Below are positions 27,580 to 36,237 of a DNA stretch of 64,000 nt, piece after piece; the stretch's first letter is position 1; every line of letters starts with the position of its first letter. A program made the position numbers and the translations under genes. Source of the DNA: Ch128b sp964527925 (GTDB lineage Bacteria; Bacteroidota; Ignavibacteria; Ch128b); assembly GCA_964527925.1 (NCBI GenBank), contig CAZGQO010000010.1:1-64000 (forward strand). Direction: 5' to 3'. The notes beneath the pieces are model-generated. The model saw only the letters and a list, made by a program, of their open reading frames with translations, searched no databases and was not told the DNA's origin.

Positions 27580-28712
27580 TCTTCCTCCGATATATTTTTC
27601 AAGAGTAATTTTTTGTTGCCATCAATTAAAACCAGTTCTTTATTCGATAATTTCTTCAATTCTGGGTTCACAAGATATTTCCTGATTAATTTTTGATTTA
27701 TCAGTTTAAAATTCTCATCAAAGACATACAACTTTGTGTCTAAATTTTTTCTAGTAATTACATAAATATTATTTTCAATCATTAATGAATTCAAAATAAC
27801 TTCATCACCCAAACAAAGATTCAGCTTAAGTAATTTTTCCTTTTCAAGTTTAAAGAAACAATCTCGACTGAAGAATAGATTTTCAGATTCTTTGACCTTT
27901 TCTTCAATCAATTCTTCCTCAATAAGGATCATTCTGCTTTTTGATAAGTTTTCATCAAGTATTAATTCAAAAAACCGTTTGGCGAATTGAGGTTCATAAT
28001 AGTAACCTGAAATAAAAATTCGGGACGACTCAACAAAAATTTTATGAATAATTCCTAAATCTATTTCGAGATCTTCCAGTAAAAAATTGTTTTTATCGAA
28101 TTCAAAAAGCTTTGAGATATATCTTTTGTTCTTTTCAATCTGTGATAAAAAGATAAAAATTTTCCCTTTGTAGGAAATTAAATGTCCAATTCTTTCTTGA
28201 AATGCGTTATCACTTTCTGATTTGCTCAATAAATTGATTTCAGTACTCTTGCCGTTAAAAATATAAATTAGTTTTCCTGTGGATGGGTAAAGTAATAAAA
28301 TCTCATTAGAAGAAATCTGAAGAAATTTTGGTAAGTTTTCTTCATAATTATATTCAACTTTTTTGAAAAAAGAAATTTTAAATAAACTATCTAATAAGTA
28401 AACTTCGAAATAAGACTTTTCATTTTTACTTCTAAAAAAATGTTTGATTAGTCCAAAAGAATTATTATCCGTTCCCGTTAAAAACATGAACTTGTGATTA
28501 TCTACCGGGATTTGAGAAATTAATTTATCATTTATATAAAAACTAATAGAAAAACCTGCGGCTGTAACTTTCCTATAACCTAATTCAAATTTATCTTGGT
28601 ATAAGATATCATTTTGTACAAAACTCAGTTCCTGGGAATCAGCGAAGGACAAGAAGACGATTATCAAGAAATAAATAAGAAGAATCAATTTTAGTTTTAA
28701 TTTTGAAATCAT
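27576..28712 (-). CDS. Exported protein of unknown function, first gene of the receptor module
   Basis: A 378-residue protein that I do not recognise. The N-terminus is a signal or anchor segment (KLILLIYFLIIVFLSFADS). The body is rich in beta strands with repeats of the type KILLLYPSTGKLIYIF, KGKIFIFLS, ESSRIFISGYY and NNIYVITRKN, which suggests a TolB/six-bladed propeller-like fold. Its stop overlaps the start of the TonB-dependent receptor gene by four bases, so the two are probably translated together. A periplasmic or lipid-free outer-membrane role beside the receptor is inferred only from context. Confidence 0.65.
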   Translation of the reverse strand: MISKLKLKLILLIYFLIIVFLSFADSQELSFVQNDILYQDKFELGYRKVTAAGFSISFYINDKLISQIPVDNHKFMFLTGTDNNSFGLIKHFFRSKNEKSYFEVYLLDSLFKISFFKKVEYNYEENLPKFLQISSNEILLLYPSTGKLIYIFNGKSTEINLLSKSESDNAFQERIGHLISYKGKIFIFLSQIEKNKRYISKLFEFDKNNFLLEDLEIDLGIIHKIFVESSRIFISGYYYEPQFAKRFFELILDENLSKSRMILIEEELIEEKVKESENLFFSRDCFFKLEKEKLLKLNLCLGDEVILNSLMIENNIYVITRKNLDTKLYVFDENFKLINQKLIRKYLVNPELKKLSNKELVLIDGNKKLLLKNISEEE

Positions 28713-28760
28713 ACTATAAATAGTTATTAAAAAAAATTTATTTAATCAATAGAAATAAAA

Positions 28761-28794
28761 AAAGGAGTCAACCCATAGGTGGGCTAACTCCTTT
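28761..28794 (-). terminator. Terminator after rplI
   Basis: AAAGGAGTCAACCCA (28761-28775) pairs with TGGGCTAACTCCTTT (28780-28794). The two mismatches become G-U pairs only in minus-strand RNA, and a T-run follows on that strand. It ends the rpsF-ssb-rpsR-rplI operon. Confidence 0.9.
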
Positions 28795-28817
28795 ATTAGA
28801 ATTAGAAACACATAATA

Positions 28818-29261
28818 TTACTGTTTAACAACCCAGATTTTAACAGTAGCAGTAACTTCAGGATGCAATTTGATTTTTGCATTATATATTCCAAGTGTTT
28901 TAATCTGCTCATCAAGTTCGATTTTCCTTTTATCGATTTCATAACCTTTTTCAAGCAATGCATCAGCGATCATCTGAGTTGTTACAGTTCCATGAATTCT
29001 ATCTTCTTCACCAACTTCAACGGGAATCGTTACGGATACTTTTTCGAGTTCAACCAAAAGTAATTCGGCAGATTTTTTCTCACGCTGTAATTTTGCTTGA
29101 AGTCTTTTCTTTTCTTCTTCGATTGTTTTTAGACTTCCAGGAGTTGCGGGATAAACAATTTTCTTTGGAATTAAATAATTTCTGGCATAACCATCTTTCA
29201 CATCGACCACATCACCAATTTTGCCTAATGGTTCGAAATCTTGTCTTAAAATTACTTTCAT
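28818..29261 (-). CDS. rplI: Ribosomal protein L9
   Basis: A 147-residue two-domain ribosomal protein. The N-terminal rRNA-binding domain has MKVILRQDFEPLGKIGDVV and DGYARNYLIPK, followed by a long charged connecting helix (about 40-80) and the C-terminal domain (about 85-147). Length and motifs are standard. It is the last gene of rpsF-ssb-rpsR-rplI, 11 bases after rpsR, with an ATG behind AAGGAGAACGG. Confidence 0.97.
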   Translation of the reverse strand: MKVILRQDFEPLGKIGDVVDVKDGYARNYLIPKKIVYPATPGSLKTIEEEKKRLQAKLQREKKSAELLLVELEKVSVTIPVEVGEEDRIHGTVTTQMIADALLEKGYEIDKRKIELDEQIKTLGIYNAKIKLHPEVTATVKIWVVKQ

Positions 29262-29272
29262 TTCCGTTCTCC

Positions 29273-29497
29273 TTATTTAATAACATCAGAAACAAATGGA
29301 AGCAAAGCAAGATGTCTGGCTCTTTTGATTGCCGTTGTTAGCTGTCTTTGATGCTTTGCACATGTTCCTGTTATTCTTCTGGGAATGATTTTACCCTGTT
29401 CGGTTATGAATTTTGCGAGTTTTCGATCGTCTTTATAATCGATGTATTCTTCTTTTGCTTCACAAAAACGACAGGTTCTTTTCTTTTGTAATTTCAC
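29273..29497 (-). CDS. rpsR: Ribosomal protein S18, zinc-binding form
   Basis: A 74-residue protein of the 30S platform that pairs with S6. It has the CRFCEAK pair Cys9/Cys12 and CAKHQR with Cys46/His49, which together make a probable zinc site (the C+ form). The core segment ITEQGKIIPRRITGTCAKHQ is well conserved. It lies 17 bases after ssb and 11 before rplI. Confidence 0.97.
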   Translation of the reverse strand: MKLQKKRTCRFCEAKEEYIDYKDDRKLAKFITEQGKIIPRRITGTCAKHQRQLTTAIKRARHLALLPFVSDVIK

Positions 29498-29514
29498 TTT
29501 ATCACCTCAAACAA

Positions 29515-29997
29515 TTATTGTTTATTTTCGTCTTCGGTTTCTTGAGTATCTAAAGGTTCACCTTCGCTTGAAGCTAAAAATTTATCGAATGAATCATCTG
29601 TATATGTTGAAGGTTCTTCTTCTTCAACTTCTTGACCAGTTTCAGTAACTCGAATTCTCTTATTTAAGAATTGAATGCGACGAGCTTTAATTTCAACAAT
29701 GCTTCTGTTATGACCATCTTCAGTTTTCCAGCTTCTGCTTTGAAGTTCACCATCAATCAATACGGCACTACCTTTCTGAAGTCTTCCACGACAGCTTTCT
29801 GCAAGTTTATTCCAGGCAACAACACCAACAAAGCAAACATCTTCCTGCCATTTACCATTGTTTTTGAATTTTCTATTTGAAGCAATGGTAAAGTTAACAA
29901 CCGGTGTACCGTTGGTTGTCTGTCTGAAAACGGGATCCTTAGTAAGATTACCAGCGATGATGACGGAATTCAATTCGGGCATTTTTAGATCTGCCAT
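29515..29997 (-). CDS. ssb: Single-stranded DNA-binding protein lacking the usual C-terminal tip
   Basis: A 160-residue SSB. The OB fold covers about residues 8-110 (NSVIIAGNLTKDPVFRQTTN, VNFTIASNRKF, KGSAVLIDGELQSRSW). The tail is acidic, but it ends QETEDENKQ and has no DDxxPF tip, the peptide through which SSB binds partner proteins in most bacteria. No nearby frame supplies it. It may be a variant tail or a second SSB. Its place between rpsF and rpsR is the widespread arrangement. Confidence 0.93.
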   Translation of the reverse strand: MADLKMPELNSVIIAGNLTKDPVFRQTTNGTPVVNFTIASNRKFKNNGKWQEDVCFVGVVAWNKLAESCRGRLQKGSAVLIDGELQSRSWKTEDGHNRSIVEIKARRIQFLNKRIRVTETGQEVEEEEPSTYTDDSFDKFLASSEGEPLDTQETEDENKQ

Positions 29998-30015
29998 AGC
30001 TATATCTCCTTCCTA

Positions 30016-30444
30016 TTAGTTATTATTACTATTATCTTGAACATCTAAGTTTTGATTAAGATTAACTTCTTCAAAATCGAATTCTTCTTCTTCCAGTGGA
30101 ACTACTTGCTTACCTCTTTGAGATTCGATATAAGCAAGGGCTTTTTTATCTAACCGAATTGTCAGATATCTTAAAATTTGTTCATCTAATTGAAGTGTTC
30201 TTTCAAGTTTTTTAATGAAATTACCTTCGCTCTTAAATCGAATCAGGAAATAATAACCTGTCCGAATTTTTTTAATGTGGTAGGTCATTCTTTTCCTACC
30301 CCATTTTTCGATTTCAACGATTTCAACATTATTGTTTTTAAAGAATTCTTCGTATCTCTTCAGGATTTTCTCGATATCTTCATCCTCAAGAGAAGCACTA
30401 ACAATGATAACTGTTTCGTACATATTTAATTTTTTTTCATCCAT
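30016..30444 (-). CDS. rpsF: Ribosomal protein S6
   Basis: A 142-residue S6 with the usual MYETVIIVSA core start preceded by seven extra residues, then EKWGRKRMTYHIKKIRTGYY. The long C-terminal extension is acidic and Asn-rich (EEEEFDFEEVNLNQN onward). ATG at 30444 follows GAGGGAG eight bases upstream, which supports the longer N-terminus. First gene of the rpsF-ssb-rpsR-rplI operon. A leader hairpin lies 25-45 bases upstream and may take part in S6:S18 feedback. Confidence 0.97.
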   Translation of the reverse strand: MDEKKLNMYETVIIVSASLEDEDIEKILKRYEEFFKNNNVEIVEIEKWGRKRMTYHIKKIRTGYYFLIRFKSEGNFIKKLERTLQLDEQILRYLTIRLDKKALAYIESQRGKQVVPLEEEEFDFEEVNLNQNLDVQDNSNNN

Positions 30445-30467
30445 ATTTTATCTCCCTCTGGTCTTTG

Positions 30468-30488
30468 GCTCTTGATTCCCTCAAGAGC
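30468..30488 (-). promoter_or_regulatory. Hairpin in the rpsF leader, candidate autoregulatory element
   Basis: In minus-strand RNA GCUCUUGA pairs with UCAAGAGC around GGGAA, flanked by ACCCU before and AGAGGG after, which could pair to extend the structure across a bulge. No U-run follows, so it is not a terminator. Leaders of rpsF in many bacteria carry an S6:S18-binding hairpin. The exact CCG bulge of that motif is not obvious here, so the link is tentative. Confidence 0.35.
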
Positions 30489-30566
30489 AGGGTTTATGGT
30501 TTAGTTAACTAAATGCAAATTTACTGAATTTGAAATAATAATTATAAAATTTTTCAAATAACAAAT

Positions 30567-30592
30567 CACCAATAATCATTTGATTATTGGTG
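30567..30592 (-). terminator. Hairpin over the hppA stop codon, probable terminator
   Basis: CACCAATAATCA (30567-30578) and TGATTATTGGTG (30581-30592) form a perfect twelve-base stem with a two-base centre. It includes the hppA TGA stop (30576-30578). GATTTGTTATTTG follows on the minus strand. Confidence 0.55.
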
Positions 30593-32651
30593 CAATAACA
30601 AGCGAAACAACGGACATCAACTTAATTAAAATATTAAGTGATGGTCCAGCAGTATCTTTAAATGGGTCACCAACAGTATCACCAACAACTGCTGCTTTAT
30701 GTGCTTCAGAACCTTTTCCACCGAGATGACCAGCTTCGATGTATTTTTTTGCATTATCCCACGCACCTCCAGCATTTGCCATAAAAATTGCCAGTAATAC
30801 GCCAGATGCAGTTACACCAGCAAGCAATCCGCCCAAAGCTTCTTTGCTCATCAATCCAAAAAATACAGGCGCAGCTATAGCAAGCAATCCAGGAACAATC
30901 ATTCTTTGAATCGCAGCTTTGGTTGAAATATCAACACATCGTGCATAATCTGCTTTAGCTTTTCCTTCAAGTAAACCAGGAATGGTTTTGAATTGTCTTC
31001 TAACTTCAGCAATCATATCATAAGCAGCTTCACCAACAGCTCTCAAAGCCATAGATGAAAATAAAAACGGCAACATTGCACCTACAAACATTCCTGCAAT
31101 CACGAATGGCTGAGAAACATCAATTTTTTCAATTCCTGCTGCAGTTTGATAAGCACTGAATAACGCAAGAGCAGTCAACGCAGCTGAAGCAATTGCAAAA
31201 CCTTTTCCAATTGCAGCTGTAGTATTTCCAACCGCATCGAGTTTATCAGTTCTTGATCTAACATCTTTACCCAGATGACTCATCTCAGCAATACCGCCGG
31301 CATTATCTGCAATTGGTCCATAAGCATCAACAGCTAATTGAATTCCCGTTGTAGATAACATACCTAAAGCAGCAATTGCCGTTCCATATAAACCAGCAAG
31401 TGAATAAGAAACAACAATTGCTGCACCAATCATCAACATTGGAAGTGCTGTCGAAGTCATTCCAAGTGCAAGTCCTGCAATTATGTTTGTTGCAGTTCCT
31501 GTTTGAGATTGTTCAGCTACACGCTGAGCTGGTTTTTTTGATTCTGAAGTATAAAATTCTGTAATTAAACCTATTCCAATTCCGCCTAACAAACCAGCTA
31601 TTACTGAGATAAAGACACCATTTGCCGTTAAAGGTTTTAATGTACCTGTAACATTAGTAACTGGTTGAATTTCCGATGGTATGAAATAAGAAATAATTGG
31701 ATAAGAAACTATTATCATCAGAATACCAGCACCAAAGGTGCCAAGATTCAAAGCTTGTTGTGGATTTCCACCTTCTTTTGTTCTAACAGCAAAAGTTCCG
31801 AGAATTGAAACTAAAATTCCAACTCCTGCCAGAACAAGGGGAAGAGCGATCAGATTGATATTCGAACCTGATAGATAAGCAACTCCAAGAACCATCGTTC
31901 CAACGATTGAACCAACATATGATTCAAACAAGTCTGCACCCATTCCTGCAACATCACCCACATTATCACCAACATTATCAGCAATAACTGCAGGATTTCT
32001 TGGATCATCTTCAGGGATTCCTGCTTCAACTTTACCAACAAGATCAGCACCAACATCTGCTGCTTTAGTATAAATGCCACCACCAACACGAGCAAACAAC
32101 GCAATTGAAGATGCACCTAATGAAAAACCAGTAATCACATTTAATAATCTTACATAATCGATTGATCCTTCTGGTGTAAAGAACAATCCCTGATAGAAAA
32201 TAAACAATAGGCTTAATCCCAATAAACCCAAACTAACAACTGTCATTCCCATCACTGAACCGCCAGAGAATGCAATTAATAAAGCTTTCACCAAACTTGT
32301 TCTTGCTGCACTGGTTGTTCTAACATTTGATTTTGTCGCAACATACATTCCAATCCAACCAGCAAGAGCTGATGCTAAAGCACCAACAATAAAACTTAAT
32401 CCAACGAGCGGCGATGAATTTTCTTCTCTAGATCCACTGAATGCTAAGAGTAACGCAAGAATAATTGCAAAGATTGATAAAACTTTGTACTCTCTTCTCA
32501 AGAATGCCATTGCACCTTCCTGTATGTAAGATGAGATTTGCTTCATCTCATCAGTTCCGGCATCCTGTTTGATAATCCACTTACTTTTTAGATAAGAAAA
32601 AAGTAATCCCAGTAAAGCAATTGCTGGTAAGAAATAAATTAAGTTGCTCAT
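30576..32651 (-). CDS. hppA: Membrane-bound ion-pumping pyrophosphatase, K+-dependent type
   Basis: The enzyme hydrolyses pyrophosphate and pumps H+ or Na+ across the membrane. The 691 residues have about 16 membrane helices and the signature DDPRNPAVIADNVGDNVGD plus ADLFESYVGS, and the C-terminal GDTVGDPFKDTAGPS. The GNTTAAIGKG segment has Ala at the position that is Lys in K+-independent enzymes, so this should be the K+-dependent class. Choice of pumped ion cannot be read reliably. It is last in prs-rplY-pth-hppA, 17 bases after pth. Confidence 0.96.
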   Translation of the reverse strand: MSNLIYFLPAIALLGLLFSYLKSKWIIKQDAGTDEMKQISSYIQEGAMAFLRREYKVLSIFAIILALLLAFSGSREENSSPLVGLSFIVGALASALAGWIGMYVATKSNVRTTSAARTSLVKALLIAFSGGSVMGMTVVSLGLLGLSLLFIFYQGLFFTPEGSIDYVRLLNVITGFSLGASSIALFARVGGGIYTKAADVGADLVGKVEAGIPEDDPRNPAVIADNVGDNVGDVAGMGADLFESYVGSIVGTMVLGVAYLSGSNINLIALPLVLAGVGILVSILGTFAVRTKEGGNPQQALNLGTFGAGILMIIVSYPIISYFIPSEIQPVTNVTGTLKPLTANGVFISVIAGLLGGIGIGLITEFYTSESKKPAQRVAEQSQTGTATNIIAGLALGMTSTALPMLMIGAAIVVSYSLAGLYGTAIAALGMLSTTGIQLAVDAYGPIADNAGGIAEMSHLGKDVRSRTDKLDAVGNTTAAIGKGFAIASAALTALALFSAYQTAAGIEKIDVSQPFVIAGMFVGAMLPFLFSSMALRAVGEAAYDMIAEVRRQFKTIPGLLEGKAKADYARCVDISTKAAIQRMIVPGLLAIAAPVFFGLMSKEALGGLLAGVTASGVLLAIFMANAGGAWDNAKKYIEAGHLGGKGSEAHKAAVVGDTVGDPFKDTAGPSLNILIKLMSVVSLVIAPIIK

Positions 32652-32668
32652 TATTTTTCCCCATTATT

Positions 32669-33253
32669 TTATTGGTTTAGATTGAGCTTATTGATTTGAG
32701 AAAAGCATTCCAGCGCTCCTTTAACGCCTCCCTCCAAAAATTCATTGCAAATTATTGTTGCTTTTTCTATTGCATCATTTATCAAATTCAATTCTTCATC
32801 TTTGAACTCAGAAAGCACATATTCTGCTTGTTTATCTTCTTCAAAATTATTACCGATTCCAATTCTTAATCTTGGAAATTCAGTTGACTGTATCTCATTA
32901 ATTATAGAAAACAACCCATTGTGACCACCATGTGAACCTTTAGTTCTAAGTCTCAACTTACCAAGAGGTAAATTTATATCATCACAGACAACAAGCATTT
33001 CCTGTAAATCAAAATTATGGTTTGAATGAAATTCTTTAATTGCCAGTCCTGAAAGATTCATATAAGTCGTGGGCAAAACCAGAGTGAAATCAGTTGAATC
33101 GTTCTTGCCAATTGCCAGTAAGTACTTATCAGATTTCTTGATAAAAGCAAGATTAATCTTAGAAGCCAGACTCTGAACTACTTTATAACCAACATTATGT
33201 CGTGTTTCTGAATATCTCTTTCCAGGATTACCTAATCCAACAATCACTCGCAA
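32669..33253 (-). CDS. pth: Peptidyl-tRNA hydrolase
   Basis: The enzyme releases tRNA from prematurely dropped peptidyl-tRNA. The 194 residues match the bacterial Pth family: MRVIVGLGNPGKRYSETRHN with catalytic His19, YMNLSGLA, VVCDDINLPLGKLRLR and GSHGGHNGL. It sits 11 bases after rplY, a common bacterial order (prs-rplY-pth). Confidence 0.97.
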   Translation of the reverse strand: MRVIVGLGNPGKRYSETRHNVGYKVVQSLASKINLAFIKKSDKYLLAIGKNDSTDFTLVLPTTYMNLSGLAIKEFHSNHNFDLQEMLVVCDDINLPLGKLRLRTKGSHGGHNGLFSIINEIQSTEFPRLRIGIGNNFEEDKQAEYVLSEFKDEELNLINDAIEKATIICNEFLEGGVKGALECFSQINKLNLNQ

Positions 33254-33264
33254 CTTCTACCAAT

Positions 33265-33912
33265 CTATTCTTCTTCTTCGGTCTTCTTACCTTTTTGGAT
33301 AACTTCAGGTTCAGCCTGTTGTTCTCCAGCGGCTTCAGGAGCTGCAGCTTCAGCTTCACGATGAAGTGCTGGTGGAACAATTGTGATTATTGTCGATTCT
33401 GGGTTGGTTATTATTCGAGCATTGGGAATCTGTAAATCTTTAACATGAATTGAATCACCTATCTTGAGATTTGAAACATCAACATCAACTTTATCTGGTA
33501 TTTGATCGGGCAAACATTCCAATTCAATTTTATGCAATGAATGCTGAATAATTCCACCTTCACGAACACCTACAGGAACTCCTACCAGATGAATAGCGAC
33601 TTCAACGTTAATTTTTTCACCCGCTTTCAAACCATGAAAATCAACATGTAAAATTTTATCAGTTACAGGATCCAATTGAAAATCTTTTAGAATACAGGTT
33701 TTCTTTCCAATCCCTTCAATTTCGAGATTGATTAAATAAGTCTCTGGAGAGAAAACAACATGTTTTAATTTGCTTTCAGGAACAGCTAAGAATAAATTTT
33801 CTTCACCATGAGCATAGTAAACAGCAGGTACATATCCATTTTTTCTCAGTTCGGTTAAGTAGCCTTTAGTTTTTAAATATCGAGTTATTCCTTGCAAAAT
33901 TACTTCTGCCAT
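33265..33912 (-). CDS. rplY: Ribosomal protein L25 (long CTC/TL5 form)
   Basis: A 215-residue 5S rRNA-binding protein of the long form: N-terminal L25 domain (about 5-92) and C-terminal TL5 beta domain (about 100-185; HLVGVPVGVREGGIIQ). A Glu/Ala/Lys-rich tail follows. It lies between prs and pth with gaps of 19 and 11 bases. Confidence 0.96.
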   Translation of the reverse strand: MAEVILQGITRYLKTKGYLTELRKNGYVPAVYYAHGEENLFLAVPESKLKHVVFSPETYLINLEIEGIGKKTCILKDFQLDPVTDKILHVDFHGLKAGEKINVEVAIHLVGVPVGVREGGIIQHSLHKIELECLPDQIPDKVDVDVSNLKIGDSIHVKDLQIPNARIITNPESTIITIVPPALHREAEAAAPEAAGEQQAEPEVIQKGKKTEEEE

Positions 33913-33931
33913 TTTTTATTTACTCCTTTTT

Positions 33932-34879
33932 TCATCCTTTATCAACATCGAATAGTGAACTTATTGATTTGTTTTCAAAAGTACGTTTGATAGCCTCCGC
34001 AAAAATTGGAGCTACAGATACTAATTTAAGATTTTTAACTTCATTTACTTTGGCATTGTTAATCGTATCAGTTACAAATAATTCGTCAATAGGGGCTTCG
34101 TTTAAGAGTTCAACAGCATTAGATGAAAAAACTGCATGGGTACAAATACCTCTAATTGATTTAGCGCCTCTATCTTTTAATATTTTAGCTGCTTGGGTAA
34201 AAGTACCAGCAGTATCAATTATATCATCAACAAGAAGAACATTCTTACCTTCAACATTTCCTATTACATTCATCACTTCAGAAACATTTTGATTAGGTCG
34301 TCTCTTATCAATTACCACTAATTCCGCATTCAATCTCTTTGCATAAGCTCTGGCTAATTTAATTCCTCCGACGTCAGGAGAAACAACGGCCAGATTATTA
34401 TTATTCACAAAATCAAGTGTTTTCAAAAATACTGCTGAGGCATACAAGTGATCGAATGGGATATCAAAAAAACCTTGAACCTGACTTGCATGTAAATCCA
34501 TCGTAATCACTCTATCAGCACCAGCTACAGTTATCAAATTCGCAATTAATTTTGCTGTTATAGAAACTCTTGGTTGATCTTTTCTATCTTGCCGTGAATA
34601 GCCAAAATATGGAATCACAGCAGTAATTTTATGAGCTGAAGAACGCCTTGCGGCATCAATCATTATTAAGAGTTCTAATATATTATCAGAGGGAGTATTC
34701 GTCGATTGAACGATAAAAACATCATCCCCGCGAATATTTTCTGCATATTTAACCCAAATTTCGCTGTCACTAAAACGTTTAATCTCACACTCACCAAGAT
34801 CTATATTCAAATACTTACAAATTTTTTCAGCAAGGGGTCTATTAGAATTCCCAGCAAATACCTTAAACTCACGATCCAT
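33932..34879 (-). CDS. prs: Ribose-phosphate pyrophosphokinase
   Basis: The enzyme makes PRPP from ribose 5-phosphate and ATP for nucleotide, His and Trp synthesis. The 315-residue protein shows FAGNSNRPLAEKICKYL, the flexible loop YFGYSRQDRKDQPR, the metal-site VITMDLHASQVQGFFDIP and the PRPP loop VLLVDDIIDTAGT. It starts the prs-rplY-pth-hppA operon. PRPP synthesis and pyrophosphate use by HppA are thus co-transcribed. A strong promoter match lies 46-74 bases upstream. Confidence 0.97.
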   Translation of the reverse strand: MDREFKVFAGNSNRPLAEKICKYLNIDLGECEIKRFSDSEIWVKYAENIRGDDVFIVQSTNTPSDNILELLIMIDAARRSSAHKITAVIPYFGYSRQDRKDQPRVSITAKLIANLITVAGADRVITMDLHASQVQGFFDIPFDHLYASAVFLKTLDFVNNNNLAVVSPDVGGIKLARAYAKRLNAELVVIDKRRPNQNVSEVMNVIGNVEGKNVLLVDDIIDTAGTFTQAAKILKDRGAKSIRGICTHAVFSSNAVELLNEAPIDELFVTDTINNAKVNEVKNLKLVSVAPIFAEAIKRTFENKSISSLFDVDKG

Positions 34880-34924
34880 TTAATTAACTAAATTCCTTCT
34901 TAATCTTAGCTAAATCGGTTTTCG

Positions 34925-34953
34925 AAAATAGTAAAAATCATCTAAGTAGTCAA
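34925..34953 (-). promoter_or_regulatory. Sigma-70-type promoter of the prs operon
   Basis: On the minus strand TTGACT (34948-34953), 17 bases, TATTTT (34925-34930). The predicted start near 34918 gives a leader of about 40 bases before the prs ATG. Confidence 0.65.
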
Positions 34954-35025
34954 TTTAATGTAGCTTATTAATAATCTTGATTTATTAAAACATTTTGAAA
35001 CATTAAAAAACTAAAAATATATAAC

Positions 35026-35038
35026 AAGACTGAGTCTT
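35026..35038 (-). terminator. Weak terminator-like hairpin upstream of the prs promoter
   Basis: AAGACTGAGTCTT is a perfect palindrome that can form a five-base stem with a three-base loop. On the minus strand it lies 70-80 bases after the lipoprotein gene stop and is followed by GTTATATATTTTTAG. The stem is short, so function is uncertain. Confidence 0.3.
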
Positions 35039-35105
35039 TTGTATTATTTAGATATTTTTTTAAAAAATTGCTGACTATTATTTTCCGTTTGTATTATAAA
35101 ACAAG

Positions 35106-35798
35106 TTATTCGGCTTCACCCTCACTTTCTCTGCGGCGTTTCAACCTTCTAACAATTAATATCACCCATAGAAATACCAGCAAAATAACCAGTATTGATA
35201 TCAAATATTTACTGAATTTATTTTCTGTTAGTATTTTAATCGTGGCTGTCAGAGTTTTGTCATTATCAAGTTGGTCTAAGCTAAATTCCCATGTTAAAGT
35301 GTTGTTTCTTTTTACGTGAGCATTATCAGTAATAATTGGACCTGGAAAATGGTAAACATATTTGATATAATATTTTTGCTGATCATTTTTTGGAAAATCA
35401 AACTTCCTTATAAGCTGTTTGAATATTTTTTGCCCTGTTGCACCATCGATAAATTGTATTATTTCATCTTTAAAAAACTCACACTTATTTAGCTTATTTA
35501 TATCGTCGAAAACTATTTTAATCTCAGCGTGGTAAGTTGAGTCTTCTTTTTTCTCCCAGATGTGAATCGATTTAATTTCAATATTTTCATCTTCAAAATT
35601 TTTTCTTATGGTAGATTCATAGAAAGAAAATTTATTAGTGATAGAAGTATCTCGATACAAAGCTTCAATATCTGTCCAGTAATGAATAATGCTTGAACCA
35701 CTCCCATCATTCCCAATAAAGGTTTCTTGTTCAATATTCAAACAGCCTGAAATAAATAGAATAATGAAACTCAGTATAAATTTTATCTCACGAAGCAT
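35106..35798 (-). CDS. Lipoprotein of unknown function with C-terminal membrane helix
   Basis: A 230-residue protein with a lipoprotein signal (lipobox LFISGC, lipidated Cys at about residue 19). A beta-rich body follows (about 25-190). A hydrophobic helix (ISILVILLVFLWVILIV) and a basic/acidic tail RRLKRRRESEGEAE close it. A lipid anchor at one end and a membrane helix at the other would hold the body on the outer face of the inner membrane. No family is recognised. It is not close-coupled to neighbours and has a 160-base gap to the divergent FmdB gene. Confidence 0.65.
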   Translation of the reverse strand: MLREIKFILSFIILFISGCLNIEQETFIGNDGSGSSIIHYWTDIEALYRDTSITNKFSFYESTIRKNFEDENIEIKSIHIWEKKEDSTYHAEIKIVFDDINKLNKCEFFKDEIIQFIDGATGQKIFKQLIRKFDFPKNDQQKYYIKYVYHFPGPIITDNAHVKRNNTLTWEFSLDQLDNDKTLTATIKILTENKFSKYLISILVILLVFLWVILIVRRLKRRRESEGEAE

Positions 35799-35961
35799 TA
35801 AATCTCTCTCTCTTTGTTTATAGTTTACTAAGAATAAAAACTAATTACAACCTAAGTTTATTAATAATTCGGGTATGAAACTTTTTTGTCAAAATTGCAT
35901 CAAAAAAATTGAACAGGTGTAAAATTTTTATGATTTTTGTATAATAAAAATTGAGGTAAAT

Positions 35962-36207
35962 ATGCCGACTTATGATTACAAGTGCATTAAATGCGGACAC
36001 TCTTTTGAGATATTTCATGGTGTTAATGAAAAACCTCATGCAGTGTGTCCAAAGTGCGGGTCACTCGCACAAAAACAAATCAGTCTCCATTCAGGACTTA
36101 TCTTCAAGGGGAGTGGATTTTATATAACAGATTACAAGCAAAGTAACTCATCATCGGCAACTTCATCAAGCACATCATCAAAAGAAAGCACTAAATCAGA
36201 TAAATAA
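35962..36207 (+). CDS. FmdB family zinc-ribbon protein
   Basis: An 81-residue protein with the N-terminal FmdB zinc ribbon (MPTYDYKCIKCGHSFE; Cys8, Cys11, Cys29 and Cys32), followed by a Ser/Thr-rich disordered tail (residues about 55-81). The family was named for a regulator of formamidase/amidase genes, but its general role is unclear. ATG at 35962 follows TTGAGGTAAAT. It is a single gene that shares a hairpin with the convergent envelope operon. Confidence 0.88.
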   Translation: MPTYDYKCIKCGHSFEIFHGVNEKPHAVCPKCGSLAQKQISLHSGLIFKGSGFYITDYKQSNSSSATSSSTSSKESTKSDK

Positions 36208-36214
36208 AATATGG

Positions 36215-36237
36215 CTGACCTCATTTTTAGAGGTCAG
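36215..36237. terminator. Hairpin shared by FmdB and the convergent fusion gene
   Basis: CTGACCT (36215-36221) pairs with AGGTCAG (36231-36237). The loop includes the TAA stop (36227-36229) of the minus-strand gene. T-richness is modest on both sides, so bidirectional termination is likely but not strong. Confidence 0.55.

Noticed and set aside
35909..35945. TTGAAC and TATAAT as a promoter of the FmdB gene
   Set aside because: The two boxes are 25 bases apart, too far for a normal sigma-70 promoter, and no better -35 lies at 17 bases.
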